Made by a program: the position numbers and the translations under genes
Shown: in pieces, positions 22,601 to 35,300 of the stretch
Position numbering within the stretch: position 1 is the stretch's first letter
Layout of the letters: every line of letters begins with the position of its first letter
Notes under the pieces: model-generated
The model's database searches: none
Told to the model about the DNA's origin: nothing
The model's input: the letters and a program-made list of their open reading frames with translations, nothing else
Assembly (NCBI GenBank): GCA_963978905.1
Contig: OZ022256.1
Location: 58,182,646-58,246,645, forward strand
Direction of reading: 5' to 3'
DNA length: 64,000 bases
From: Trichostrongylus colubriformis
Taxonomy: Eukaryota > Nematoda > Chromadorea > Rhabditida > Trichostrongylidae

Positions 22601-25600
22601 CCCCCGCAATTCATTGTGAAACCATAATCTTTTAAGACCGATCATTGTTAGAATGCCAGGTTGATAAATGGAAAAACAGCCTTTAATAGCTATATTCCCG
22701 GAATCACTTCAAGGATGTTTAAGTCATTCTTCCATCGCAAAAAAAAATAAGCGAAGTGACAATGAGAGATCAATGCGTCCGCATTAGTTAGCACTTGGTC
22801 GCCTACTCTATCGCAGATGGAGTGAGGCTAGCTGTACCTCTGGAAATCGGGAGCCTCTTAGCAGAAAAATCAATGTAGGACTCGTGGACGAGAACCTTTG
22901 ATGTCGAAAAAGTGACAAAAGACTCACTTGAAAGTAATCCGGCGATACTTATCAAATAGAAAATCGTCTTCAATCAAATCTGTGAGTGCATACATACATG
23001 CCAACTGAAACTGCATTTGAGGCCAATTTGAGCATTCGGTAGCGATCAGATGCCGTGCCGATGCCAGATCATCCACTTGAATTCTAAATGTTGTAAATGA
23101 TAAAGGGATTTCGCCAAATGCTCGTAAAAAATGGCCTCTAAAATTTTGCTCCATGCTGAAACATAGCGTGTGTGCGGTTCATTAGCGAATGACTGTATCT
23201 AAAGAATCCAAAAATAGGTCAAAAAAGTCAAGCCCTGTTGTAATCCCAACAATTCGTACGAACTCACGTTGAATTTTTCCAGACGAGATGTTCGTAAAAC
23301 GTTCGCAAGTGTTCACTTTTTCTCATAACACGACGCTTGCTCTTTGGCTCATCGATAAACATCTCTGCATGTTTTTCGTCTGCAATTTCTTTATAGTAAT
23401 CTTTCAAGTGACCGACAGTATTTTCCAATTTTTTTTTTGTTAATTAGTAGTACTTTTTGTTATAACTTACTCAAAAGAAATTTGAGCAAAGAAAAACCTA
23501 TGCACTCAATTTTTATAAAAGTGAGAGGATGTTCTGGCGTAAATCAATCTCTGCTGTGGAATGCGCATTTAGTTCCATTCAGAATGGTGGTGGCAGGTGA
23601 ATGCGATTCGGTCGAGACAATGACCTTCGGGGGCTAGCTGATTCTGGTACAGGTCAGCATCCATCCAAAGGAGTCTGGTACCAATTTAACTACCTCGTAT
23701 AGATCGGAGGGTTGGTTGGCATGGGTGGGCGTTGATGCGGAATTTGATCCGCGTACCATGAGAATGGGAGTGCGCGCCACCTGTCGCTACAACCTCCATT
23801 CGTGTCTTTTCCATGCATGACGATATTCCTACTTTGATTCAGACGCATAGAGTTTATTGAGCCTGGCCAAACACCTCGTACTGCTCTAGCTGTACATGTT
23901 GAAATCGCCACGATATTATTGCATGGGGATGTCGTGGAATATACAGGGGGTGCCAAAAGAAGTAATTTTGGCTCGTCCACTTTCACCCCCTTTAGTCGAA
24001 CTACAGCAAATTCTGTTGAGGTATTCACATCCCCAGATTCAAGAGCAGACCTCACTCTATCACTGAATTCCGTGGCAGCCTTCTGCACGAGCAGGAACGG
24101 GAGCGAGGAAATAGTGAACAAGATGTGTCACCCAACTGGGCAAAATCCGAAATTTCGTCGCCCTCGTTCACAAACTTGCTGAGGTCCATTCACTCTGGGT
24201 ACCTTAGGGGATTCATACTGTGTGGTGTTCTTTAGGATCCGTTTTTTCCGGGTTCCCAGCGCCCTTCGTTTCCAAGAGCCAAAACGTGCACTTACCACTG
24301 AAACCCCTCCGGAGGCGGATTTGGGCATGAAAATGATACTTCGGATCATAGCAGCCTTGTCCAAGCAGCAGGGGCTCTATGACTTCCATGAACCGAAGGG
24401 CCAGTCCTTAGGAAGCTTCTCACAAAAGACCTAACATGGAACCCGGCTCCACTGTTTCAAGGGGACCTTGATACCGTGGGTGCTCCGAAGCCCGACTGCG
24501 CCGCTTAGAGGTTCTATATTTTTATGAAAATGAAAGTAGTGAGTCTCAGCTTGTTCCTGCTTTTAGAGGAACATTTCGGGAATATTTTGCCCCAATACTT
24601 TCATTTCTTTCGTTTCCCTATGTTTTGTATAATTTGGAGATGTGAGCCGTGGGCAAAATTACTTTTTTTTGGCACCCCCTGTATAATGAGGTGCCATTTC
24701 CGTCTGCAGATGGGTGTGCTAGCCTTCGAAGGATGTGCGAAAGACATAAATATGAGCGGCTTTGTGGTAGTTCAGATGAAAAGACACCGGTCTGTTCTGC
24801 TTAGGGCGATATCTGATTTGAGACAAGGGTAAGAGTGTAGGGGCTGGTGAAGGCTTCAGTGAGCTGCCGCCAAATTTTATTCGAAGTGACAAGGTTTGTA
24901 CAGGGCGCGACAAAAAACACTTAGTACATGTCTCAGGAATTAGGTGTCAGAAAGAAAGCTAAATATCTTGATGGCTCCGTGAATAAACAAGAGAGAGAGA
25001 TGAATTGCTTAGCACTGATCCACATTCTTTCCATTCACTGTGACTGGATGATATAAAAACATTTTTAACATTGCATACAGGATGCGCAATAAATACTGTT
25101 GCGCGCCACAAAAGCCCCAATATCCTTGGCAAGAGTGCTATAAAAGAAGCAAAAATTGGATTTGAATATTCATAACTATTCTGTACAATAGACTATTTTC
25201 ACTTTTCGATTCAACCTCCTCGCTTTAGGTAGCATTCGATGACGGAGCGTGAACTAGTCAGCATTTGAGCACGGCCTTCTCAAGCGAGAGGCTCCTGTAC
25301 CGATCTCAACCCTCTGGACTCACTGAAGCCAAATTCCGTTTACAAGAGAACGTGTAACAATCAGGAGTATGGCTAAAACCTCTCACTTCGCCCACAGAGT
25401 TCCGCTAAAACTCATATCAGTAGGGGAGATTTAAGTGCTTTCTGGATGTTCCCTTCTAATTTCCAAATGTCATCTAACAATTCACAGAAGGGGCATAGGA
25501 GGAAAAATGTATAAACGCTCCTTGACCATCCTAGATCTTGAGCCACAATTAGGTCTTTGAGGAAGACGATGTGGTTGAAATGTAGGCCGTCAATAAAAGT

Positions 25601-26609
25601 TCCATCTAACAACCTCGTTGGCATAGCAGAGAAAATTGTAAATAATTTTTGAAAAACTTTTGAAGATTGCAATCCATTATGTTATTGCATAACTTCCGAT
25701 GAACTTCAGAAATAACAAAATAGAGTGAAGTTTTTACTTACCCCATCGCTTCATTTCTCGCAGTACCTCTGCCAAAGAAGTCCGAATTCCCTTGAAAGGA
25801 ACGCATTTATTATTCAAATAAGAGACTACTGGAGCTACGAGACACCTGATCAACCGTGTACGGAAGAATACACAAATATGTACAATATGGAGTAGTTTGT
25901 CTTCAAAACCATTAAGTTCACCTTTTTAGCCCTTGGCGGGAGACGTAGATGATCAAGGAAATCGCGAAGTGAGTAGGCCACATCGGTTATGCGTCGCCAA
26001 CGGATATTCACCTGAATTACAAAGTAAAAAAAAAACTGGAGACCCAATGCACACCCTGTATTCCCCTGCCAGTTCAAAAATAAGGAAATAATACAAAGTA
26101 GACATTTTTTGGTTTTTTTTTTGTTCATCTATTCATAGCCAGTTAGTTTGAAGATACTGGTAACTACGGAGTGTACTACCTCAAAGTCTAAACAAAAAAT
26201 TTTGGCGCGCTCCATGTGCTCGAGCTTTTTCCAGAAACGCAAGCCTGATTGATCGCACAAAAACTTTGATGTCAATGGAGTTCATGATATTCACATAACC
26301 TTTCGAAATATTCAATATTTACAAAATATTATGCCTAAACGAGCACCGCAAAATGTTTTGAATATTTTAATTCAAAGGATAAGTTGACATCGTTGCTCCT
26401 CATTAAATCGTGGGTGAATGTCATAGACGTAAATAATGTAGGATTTCATGCACTTTATCTGAACTCCGTGATTTCGTAGGTATATTGCAATGCGCGGCGT
26501 ATCCCATGCTAGCAATTTGTGGATATCCGGAAAAATCTCGTTGTGGTGTATGGAGAGCTGATTTGATTTCATATCTTTTACAACCTCATAATTAATTGTA
26601 TAGTCATTG
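19613..26609 (-). CDS. Multi-exon gene, unrecognised helical-repeat-like protein
   Basis: Minus-strand exons, 5' to 3': 26609-26454 (candidate), 26011-25922, 25845-25742, 25605-about 25430, 23379-23268, 23155-22928, 21896-21817, 21750-21631, 21571-21396, 20473-20361, 19859-19770, 19706-19613. From 23379 to the stop (19613-19615) all donors and acceptors join in phase, though the 21750 exon needs an AAG acceptor. The 25845 exon also joins 25605 in phase. Segments are protein-like: LTDLIEDDFLFDKYRRITFK, HGYCQLVEYIWEKIGDNTKE, FRKRLQFLLENCCPELRRRL, YNQHETFAFLLEHMDGDQ, and a C-terminus RLRHALIHRQATID. The alternating amphipathic helices with YNQHETFAFLLEHM-like units recall ankyrin-type repeats, but no repeat could be scored. 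Joins upstream of 25845 and between 25605 and 23379 are unresolved, and more exons may exist. One intron (19769-19707) is 63 nt and could be read through in frame. Repeats and a MITE sit in its introns. Function unknown. Confidence 0.65.
19880..20280. repeat. Dispersed GC-rich repeat in intron
   Basis: Shares the string ACGCAGCCACGCCC then TATGAACGCGG with 30535-30600, and GAGCGGAATTCCA..CAAGT.GTACTGATGGCG with the element at 2219-2790/56830-57275. Appears to be a composite of fragments. Confidence 0.45.
20655..20935 (+). repeat. Dispersed repeat family D, copy
   Basis: GGGTAAATCTGGCAGATTGTGG, GTGCTCAGCAGGATAACAG, TGCGTCACTAGCCGG and GATGAACTGCAGAACGATACG in the order seen at 8803 and 32457. 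Lies in an intron of the minus-strand gene. Confidence 0.65.
22440..22620 (+). repeat. Inverted repeat pair, left member
   Basis: Contains GGTGGCGTGCACCCCACTCT and CATCAACGTCCGCCCAGGCC, whose reverse complements occur at about 23705-23790. The 3' part (CACCAGACTCGTCTGGGAGG) also resembles 9825-9860. Probably a dispersed non-coding element. Confidence 0.5.
23600..23790 (-). repeat. Inverted repeat pair, right member
   Basis: Reverse-complement relative of 22440-22620 at moderate identity. Confidence 0.5.
23944..24681. mobile_element. Non-autonomous Tc1-type TIR element, copy 1
   Basis: Ends are inverted (CAGGGGGTGCCAAAAGAAGT and ACTTTTTTTTGGCACCCCCTG) with TA on both sides (23942-23943, 24682-24683). 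A second copy in the same orientation lies at 35880-36621. Reading frames are shared by both copies, but none shows a DDE transposase. It lies in the long intron of the minus-strand gene. Confidence 0.85.
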
Positions 26610-26639
26610 CTATGTCAGGACCTGAAGTATAGTAAAAAA

Positions 26640-29600
26640 ATACAGAATACTTTCAAAAAACCTAGAGTTGTTTTATTAGCGTGAGATGAATTGTTTTCTC
26701 CATAACTAGTTCAGAAGGTGAGAGAAAATGAGAAAAATAGCTTGATCTTCAAGAAACGAAAACGAGAGTGACTACACATATAGAGAGTGACCTTGGTGAT
26801 TATAATATTGAATTGAAATGAAAAATTATTATCATGAACACCTTCGCAGGAGCAGTGCGTATGTTCGCAACGACGAGCTAGCATCGATAGGTGATCACAT
26901 AGTTAGATCAATCTTGCCTTTTAATTGGATCTTATCAAAAAATTATGGAAAGCCACCTTAAATAGTTGTAGGGCGATAGCACGTGTGCAGAGATTCGTCA
27001 GCGAATTGGGCTCGTAGTTCGCCGACAGCATGGTTGACGGCTGGATAAACAGCTCACTGAAGAGTCTCTTTGAAAAAAAACAAGAAAACTGAGCATTGAT
27101 CGGAGCAAATGAAAGAAAGGAAAACCGGACAACTGAGACATGGCACTCAACAATTCTGAAAAACGCGAGAAAAAGTGACGAAAGAAGTCACCACAAGAGT
27201 GCCGAGTTGTGAAAAACGATATCGGGAGCATCTGGGCTCATGGTCAAAGGCACCGCTAGGGATAACAGGAAAATGAGAACTGGGAAGTCATATATTTCGC
27301 AAACGAACAGTCCAGTCCAGGAGAGATAATCTGTGGCAAAATCCCGTTGAAAAAGCTCGCCTTGCTATCTTTACCGTGACCTCCCTATGCGGCCATTCAA
27401 CTGTCCGCTGGACGACCGCGAGGGAGAGGTCAACGCCAACGACTGGCTAGTTAATTTTGCAGGTGAAACATCAAAAAGCGACAAACAAGTGAAACAGTGA
27501 AAGGGAGAATAAACGAAGAGGTACGAAGAAATACGTTCGTGGTAGGAAATATTCAATGAATTCATACTCGACGTCTTAGCAAACCGTCATCTGTGCAATC
27601 GCGGAAATTGGACGACCTGCAGGCATGGACCTAGGCTAGAACAGCCCCGACCATATTTGATGAGCTAGTCTGATTTCATGCTCTCCGCTGTATCCTTCAT
27701 CCGATCCTTTTCGAACCAAATGATCGATGTAAAAAAAGTGGAACGCATGGTGCATTCCAATGGCCTTTGTAGAAGCTCCACCTACATATGTACCCACTAT
27801 TAGTGATCAGCACTATTGATCCAGATTATTGTTTTTTTTTCTTGTAACGTGGTCCCATCATTCGTCTCCCTCACTAAGGTGTCATGTCGCGTTCGAACAC
27901 CTAATTCTTGCTCTGTGAAGCCACGGCATCGACGCCTTGCGTTCTCTCTCCGGCTTTCTGACGTTCGTATCATTCTGACAGCGCAGTAACATCAGTTAAT
28001 GGACACAGGCATGTACAACATAATTGCTCCATGTTTAATTCGAGAAAACCCACGCGAATAGGCACGCATGCATGTGCAAAACCTCAAGGGCACCGACGCG
28101 AACAAGACAGCACCGACTTTTTTCTTGTCAGAACCTTATGACTTCACTTACATTTTTAGCCACTCCCACTTTCCCGTTCCCGTCCACAGAGCTCATCGGG
28201 AATCGAGGATTCCTCGAAAAGGAGAGGGAGACTTGACGGCCGAGATGGGGATCTTAATTGCAAAGGTCAGCAATGGTTCCAAGCCACATCATAAGCGGAA
28301 AGTGCCATCAGTTGACCCGGTATTGTGAGTAAATAGAATTGAATGTGGGTGATTATCACCAAAATTACGGTAATAAAATGCATATTTAGTAATACTTTGT
28401 ATGCAATCAGCAATAGCTACTGATACTGTACGGCTTATGTGGATGTTGTATGTAAGGGAGTCATATTCGGGTAGAGAGGATCTATTGCAGCGGCCATTTT
28501 CCTCGACATTCGGATAGGCTCTGCTCACCCATGTATGCGAGATACTTAAAAGGAATGCATGTCTGCTAGATTCTGAATTTTTGCGCGAAACTTACATGTA
28601 GTAGGCCACAGTAAATTAGTAGACATGCCTTTATAGGGGAGGCGTAGTAAGAAAAACTAAAAAAAAATTTAGACGATACTTTGAATTGACATTGGAGTTG
28701 GAAATAATGAGGAGCGGACTGCGTACAGGTTTACCTTATAGGTACAGTCAGACCAAAGGGAAGCCATCGATCAAATGCTTATGAAGATGGGTGTTCGGTG
28801 TAATTCAAAGAAAGCGGTCAACATCAAGTAACTTATAGTTTATTTCATTCACGTGCCATGCTTTGGCTAGAGCCAGGTACTTTACAAGCGTTTCAAAGGT
28901 ATTTCAGCAGGAATAAAGTTTTGGTTCCCTATAAATTCGGCTCAATACAAGTGATTTTGACAAAGTTTGAAGCCTGATGGTCCACACCCAACGCGGATTA
29001 TGTGCGGAGCTCTAGCGTTTACTGCTGCAACACATGCCGCCTTTCCGAATGTTCAAACACAAATAGAAATAGAGGAGAAAACAAAGGACCGACTGCATTT
29101 TGCAGGAACCGAGGCCGCGATTCATCCATTACTTCCGCCCGCGACACGGTTCGAGCTTGAAATGGTTTCGGTGGGCACCACCATACTAAGGAAGAGAGAG
29201 ATTTCTATGAGTGAGGTCATATGAAGTAGTCCTTGAGGAAATATAAAACAATATATGACAGCAAAACCTTTGAATGGTTTTTTGGTCGCAGAATAGGATT
29301 CTGAATGTGTCTTTAGAAGGGAGGGTTCATAAAGGGAAGATCGGAAAAAGGTATAAAAATGGAATTTAATGAAAAATGACGTTCTGTGGTTTTAATTTGC
29401 AGGGGGATTAGTTGAGGCTGATCAGCGTCGACTGAAAGATCCCATGAAGCACTTGACAGCGCCGAACATAACAATAGTGCGAGGAGAACGAGATGGAGAG
29501 CGGTGGGGGTAAATATTATACGGGCTGAGGAATGCTGAATGTACCGAACAGGCTTCGATCACATTTTTACGGCAGAAAGAAGAGAATGATATTGAGCAAA

Positions 29601-30000
29601 GTAAAAGGGACGGGGTAGTTGTTGGGAGGAAATGAATCCACGGAGGGCACGTGAGCCGTTGTCCACAGAGAGCACGTGAGTCGTTGTGAAATGTACTATT
29701 TGCTAGTTCAGGCGGCTGATACACGTGTGACCCAGAGACCTTGTTAAGCTCAGAGTTAATTACCGGAAGTAGGGTAAAAAGGAAAAGCTTATATGAGAGC
29801 ACTACTCTCTGTAAACGAACATTCGAGCTCAGAAGAGATAGACTGTAACGAAACTCGCGTTGAAAAACAGGCCGTTTGGGCGCTTTTGTGATTCTGTCGA
29901 GCTTCACCTCGAGCTGCACGCTTCAGTGACCGAGTTGCCTGATGGCGGTGGGCCAAGAAAGCCACGCTCAAACTCTGCTGTGCCGGCGGCGTGGCGGGGC
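26640..30000. other. No gene recognised
   Basis: Only short open frames without splice context or motifs. Further 5' exons of the minus-strand gene at 19.6-26.6 kb could be hidden here; none was convincing. Confidence 0.35.
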
Positions 30001-30004
30001 TGGG

Positions 30005-30480
30005 TGTGAACCCTTATGTTAGGATTTTGCACCGCGGCGTGTCACAAGCGAAGTAATGCGCACAAGCTGAAGGCGCCATGTTGTTAAGTAATGAAGCGAT
30101 TACAAGTCATCTGCGTATGGGTGTATATCGCTAGGACAGAAACGTCGCGTGGCCGTGTTCGGCACGCGACGGGATGGTGCGAGCTATGCGCGCCGTATTA
30201 GTTGAGTCCTGAAGCGATTACGCATAGAATGAGGCGTAGAGCACTGTCATCGCTTCAAGACCCATCCAATACGGCGCGCATAGCTCGCACCACCCCCTCG
30301 CGTGCCGAACACGGCCACGCGACGGTTCTGTCCTAGCGATATACACCCATCTGCGTATCGCGCACCTAGCATTACCGTGTAATCGTTCTGAAACTCAACC
30401 ACAGCGACGCGCATAGCTCGCAAACACTACGTCGCACGCCGCTCGTCGTCGCGCGAAATCCTGACATAAAGGTACACACC
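30005..30480. mobile_element. TIR element with GTGTGxAC...TATGT ends, interrupted
   Basis: Left end GGGTGTGAACCCTTATGTTA and right end (reverse complement) GGGTGTGTACCTTTATGTCA are inverted partners, followed inward by GGATTT and GC-rich sequence. A smaller element (30119-30348) is nested inside. The end sequence resembles that of the dispersed element at 56830 (GGGTGTGTACACCTATGTCG). Confidence 0.6.
30119..30348. mobile_element. Fold-back MITE with 10-bp target duplication (Mutator-like)
   Basis: Perfectly bounded by direct repeats ATCTGCGTAT at 30109-30118 and 30349-30358. Inside, long inverted arms begin GGGTGTATATCGCTAGGACA and run about 90 bp, including GTGCCGAACACGGCCACGCG, with a short central loop. 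A 9-10 bp target duplication with long TIRs and no gene is the pattern of Mutator-type non-autonomous elements. Confidence 0.85.
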
Positions 30481-30639
30481 CGGCGTGACTGCGTGTCTCT
30501 GCGTCTCCGCCTGTGCCACCCTGCCCGCTGCCTGCATTGTCAGCCTGTGAACGCAGCCACGCCCTACCGGCGTTGAGTATGAACGCGGGCGAAAGCGGAT
30601 CCTACTGTGGTGTTGCGTAGGACGTGCTTCATTCATTCA

Positions 30640-32440
30640 TGATAATAGTAAACAAGTGAAACAACGAACAGCAACAACCGAACGGAACAAAAGGGATAAT
30701 ATGGACAGAAGTACAAGTAATGCTTTCATGATGGAAAAAAAAGTGAATTTGCACTCGACGTCTTGCCAAAGAGTCGTGTGCACTAGTGGCAAACTGAGCG
30801 AACTAACAAGTATAGCGAACGAGCGAGTAAGTATTAAATGTAAGGCGAGATTGCGCCCCCAGGTGTCTCCAAATGCACAGTCTTGGGTTTTGGGAAGAGA
30901 CTGGAAATTCCAACTACCATGCTTTGTGTGATGCAGTAGAACGCAATGCTGACTGCATCGCGAACACAGCTCGCACGACACTTTCACGGGCTCGGTGAGG
31001 AATCAAAGCCAGAAGTCGCGCGGCGCGACACCGGATCGACTCCTATTGCACACGGATTCCATTGCTGCTATATTATTTCACTTTATTACATCTGTTCTAC
31101 ATCTGCATTATCCTATTAAATTATAATCGGGTTGTGTGTTCCGAAATTCAGACATTTGGCTTCAACGAATCAATCTGTAGGGAACAGCGACACCTGACAC
31201 CTGCACCCCCGCTGTAAAAAGTTCAAAGCGAAATATTCGCATGAGACCTCTACTAGTGCATCTAAGAACAAGCAATTATAGTCATTCAGATTGATTAGGA
31301 AAAAGTTGCTTTACAATGCTGCAGAGCACATGTTCACATAGAAATACATGGGTTACAATGTACAATAAGTTCGTGAGGCGGTTTCTATCCTCTTTTATTC
31401 ACGGCATTATTTGTTTTTCTACAGAGCGTATAAATGTATGATGTGCTTTCGCTGCTTTATGAAATTCTCTTATTTGTTTTGTTATCGTTTAGATATTTGG
31501 TATTTTGAGGGAATTGACCAGGAGCCAAAAGTCTGCACTTTCGACGCCTGCGCATATTTTTGCTATAATTGAAGTTCCATGAAATATATTTATTAGACTA
31601 CAAAATCTTAACTATCACAGCAAATTGATCTATTATTTATTATCCCCTCGAGCTGGGATTGGAGCGGGAAAGATCATCTTTACGACTCAGATGATAAGCG
31701 AAGAGAGGAGGCACTGGAAGTAAATTTTTGCTCCCAAGTATTTTATTTTCATGGCATGAAAATACCAAAAGCTGAATTTCAAAAAAAAACGAGTAGTGAG
31801 TTTTGTAGAACCGAAAATACTCCACCGAATATTATATACTTTTTATCGGAAAACTAAGAAAATGCTGTGAAAAGAGGATAAAAACCGAAAAAAAATATTG
31901 TACAACTGAATGCGTATGTACCGAACAGTACGAAAAACGAATCAATCTAACAGCCTGACAGGGAGGAAAACGTGAGGGAGTATATATTGTGCAAAAAAAA
32001 AGAAAGGAAAATAGGCTCGGAAATGGAAAAGAAAAGAGGAAAACAGGGACGAAACGAGGAAAAATTGTGAGAGGAGAATGATGAGCGAGGCGTTGATGTG
32101 CTTAATGCGATGTTCTGCAAGACAAAACAAAAACACATGAAGGCACGTGAGAAAGTCAAAGTTTGAAAGCTCGAGCCCATGTGATCGAAAGCCTGGGAGC
32201 TTTCAAAGCCTTCGGATCAATGTGTATAGCGGTAGACAGCCGTTAAGGGTGGCTAAGGAGCGAAGACAGGGCTGTTTTGAGTTGCACCACTGATTTGTAG
32301 ATCAGGCATGGGATCGAAAGCCTCACTGATCAACCGAGCCTTACAGCCCTCAAGGCTCGAGTGACTCGCAGCAGACCAGCATTTGAGGATACAACATCGA
32401 TGTGCACATATGTATATAGTGGTGGGGTCTTTCAATACTT
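30640..32440. other. No gene recognised
   Basis: AT-rich; short open frames only, none with convincing splice sites or motifs. Confidence 0.35.
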
Positions 32441-32456
32441 GTATCAACGACTCTGG

Positions 32457-32705
32457 TAGGGGTAAATTTGGCAGACTGTGGAATATGAAAGCAGGGGTGC
32501 CCAGCAGGTAACAGTAAAGAAGGAACGAAATAAAACAGCGAAAAACGCAAGAAATAAGATCTCGGAAACCCCACTTACTTTTCCGTCCCTGTGCATCACT
32601 AGCCGGGAGTGTTCTGCAGACGGGTGAGAGACCAAATCAAGCGGCTGCGGACGATCTCCCGCACTGCCGGCTACTGTCCCGGTGAATGTACGGCGGAACG
32701 ACTTA
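32457..32705 (+). repeat. Dispersed repeat family D, copy
   Basis: GGGTAAATTTGGCAGACTGTGG, TGCCCAGCAGGTAACAG, GCATCACTAGCCGGG and CCAAATCAAGCGGCTGCGG landmarks in order. Confidence 0.6.
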
Positions 32706-33839
32706 GTCTGCACTTAAAAGTCATACTGTTTCGGCTGAACATTGAGTGCGGCGCGGGGGGCATGATATTCTCCACGAAATCTGGCGATCAATATATACTT
32801 TGGTAGAAAACCATATTTCTGAACCCCCCCCCCCACCCCCAGATATGTCTCAAGGTATGCAAGAGTTATTGATACTTCTGGACAAATCCTACAAACTTTT
32901 GGTACAGCCGAATATAACCATAGATCAATGAAATGGTGAGCCATTGGTCCTGACAGCTCGCTTCTTCTTGTTTTGTTATTTTGTAATAATGTCTCGTGAT
33001 GTACTATCGTACCAACCGATGTCGAGCAGTTGTCACCCGGTCTATTGCCCTCAAGTTCGTTCACTGATGTCAGCTGATTATGCGTACCTTCACTGACCTA
33101 TACGAATTTCGTGAAGCACGTCTAAGTGGTGTCCTTACAAGTCATTTGCAGCTTACATGAAACTCCACAAAAAGCTCCAAATCATGCCTAAAGCATTATT
33201 AACAGTCGCGTTCAATAAAATGTATAGGCGGCTTTGGATTCTAACCATAACTTTGGTCAACGTTTACAACTTCATTCAATTTAGTTTTGTGTTTTGAACA
33301 CAATTGGTACTCAGCGAAGAAAAGCATATCAGGGGGGTGCAGGATGAAGGGTGGAAATTTATTTAACTGAAAACTCTGAGACTGACTAACTACGCGCCTC
33401 TGGGCTGGAAAGTACTGTCATGATTCCAAATGACGTGTAACAAAGTCCTAGCTTCATTCCGTGTCGCATTCCTTTCTGCACACGTGCTCGTTTCGAAAAG
33501 TTATGAGATTTTTATTACTAATCGTGAAACGTTTGGTCATTTCCAGAATCTTCATTTGAATAAATTTCCCAATTTTCACCTTGTGCCCTACCCAGCTGAC
33601 AATGAGATACTGTGCTTCACTGGGTACAAATTGCCTTCGAAGCACAAAAAAAAAGAAATAAAAAATGTAGAAAAGAGAAATGTAAACGTCGACCAAAGTT
33701 ATGGTTGGAAAACCGTATATATTTTTTAATTGCCTGTATTTCTTGCTTCCCTTTGTACGTTATGAACTCTCCGGAACGGTGCAGTGACCAGGGGAGCAGC
33801 TAAGCAAATCTCTTAGCTTGGAAAAAGGAAAAACTGAGT

Positions 33840-34160
33840 AGAATACTGATCAGGAAGGCAATTCAACAAGCTAACGAAAGGACAGCTACAGCAATATTCT
33901 GCATACCAAGGTGTCCTTGAAACATGTTCGACATTTCGCACACATCTGGGAATGCGTAAGATCGAATTGCACACCTGTCACAGTTTCTGGCACTTCTTGG
34001 GCAGCCAGTCAATGTCCTGCCAAGGAAAACGAAAAGGCTGAGTTAGATACTGATCAAAAGTGCAATGCAACAAGCTAGCGAGACGACAACTACAGCAATA
34101 TCCTGCATAATCAAGGTGTTCTTGGAACATGTTAAGCTTTCTGCACACCCCTGGGAATAG
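33840..34160 (-). repeat. Tandem duplication carrying a membrane-tail-like exon
   Basis: About 33840-33955 and 34040-34155 are diverged direct copies about 200 bp apart (shared CAACAAGCTA, CTACAGCAATAT and CATGTT blocks). On the minus strand each starts after a TTCCCAG acceptor-like site. The 34 kb copy reads GCAESLTCSKNTLIMQDIAV, then VVVSLACCIALLISI and stops, a Cys-bearing stretch plus a hydrophobic tail. In the other copy the hydrophobic tail contains a stop. Possibly the last exon of a small membrane or GPI-anchored protein gene and its dead duplicate. Confidence 0.3.
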
Positions 34161-35059
34161 ATCGGCAGCAGTACATGTAATATCATTGTACTCTCTATAT
34201 CAACCAGCCTAGGCCTGGCAATGCACGGGAAAGAAGTTGCCACCACGCGCAGGATCCTACATGGAAATCATGCTCCGTCGAGACACCAGCTGAGCCCACA
34301 CCACTCCCTTGCGGTTTCGAAGCGTTTTACGAGCTCTGTTGAATCAGTGAGTCTGGATGGGAGCTGATTGCGTGGAGCACAATGCAGGGATTGATCATAG
34401 CGGGGAAATTTGATCATTTGTAATATGGAGGATTCAATACAGCCAAAATGAAATTGTGAACGAAAAATCAATATGTATATAAGTAGCACGTTTCGGGATA
34501 AAACAAAAGGAATGGTCAACAGCCGGAACATGCGTTGCTATCAAGTGAGTCGCGTACGGGGTGTAATAGCCGTGATGAATGAGGGCAGTGCAAGCCATGC
34601 AAGTTGCGATAACGTTGCCGCTGTTTAGAGGAATATTTTAGGCAACTAAAAACATTTCTTTCAGCTTTGATATGGTTCAGAAGAAAGATCCTTTTCCGTC
34701 AGGCTTCGTTTCGGACTGTAGAGAAGAGTGGTCAAAAGGCCCACGATGCAGGTCCAACCGATGGTTCATTCTTCGAATTTGAATGTGAACCTTCGCGAAT
34801 GATAAGCAAGGATCCTCAAAAGAGAACGTGATACTAATGATTGATATTGTTACCCAAAAGACTACAGAGGAAGAAGGAACAAGCTCAAAGGAATCGTCCT
34901 TGGAAATTTAAGATCTTCTATTACCTATTTATTTGTGATTTATTTGCTTACTAAGAACCGCATGCAAGTTTCACCCGAAAAGCAAGAAATCCAGCTAAGG
35001 CGCAGTTTCTCAAAGTAACGTTCGACGTGGTCCGGTGCTCCAGGAGGTATTTAAAAAGC

Positions 35060-35300
35060 GACGGTCATGTGGTCAGGGACGCAGGGTGGGAAGCAAATCA
35101 ACATGGGCGCGAAAAATCGAACTCTCTTCCTACCACCCATGGCTGTTCCAATGTTGCTTGGCGAAAATTCAAACGAGTTGCTCGACTTCCATTTTTCGAT
35201 TTCTGATTTGGAACAAAGCGATTTATCGCCTTTTTCATATTTATGTTCATGTACGGTGCCTAGTGGAGCGATTTTAACAAGAATCAGAATCATGGAATTT
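35060..35300 (+). repeat. Dispersed repeat, shared with 57320-57545
   Basis: Shares GGTCATG..G..A.GGACGCAG, GCGAGTTGCT-like and TCGATTTCTG blocks with 57320-57545 in the same order. Coding potential was not conserved. Confidence 0.4.

Noticed and set aside
28967..29224. 85-codon plus-strand open frame
   Set aside because: No motif, no splice support and no copy elsewhere in the window.
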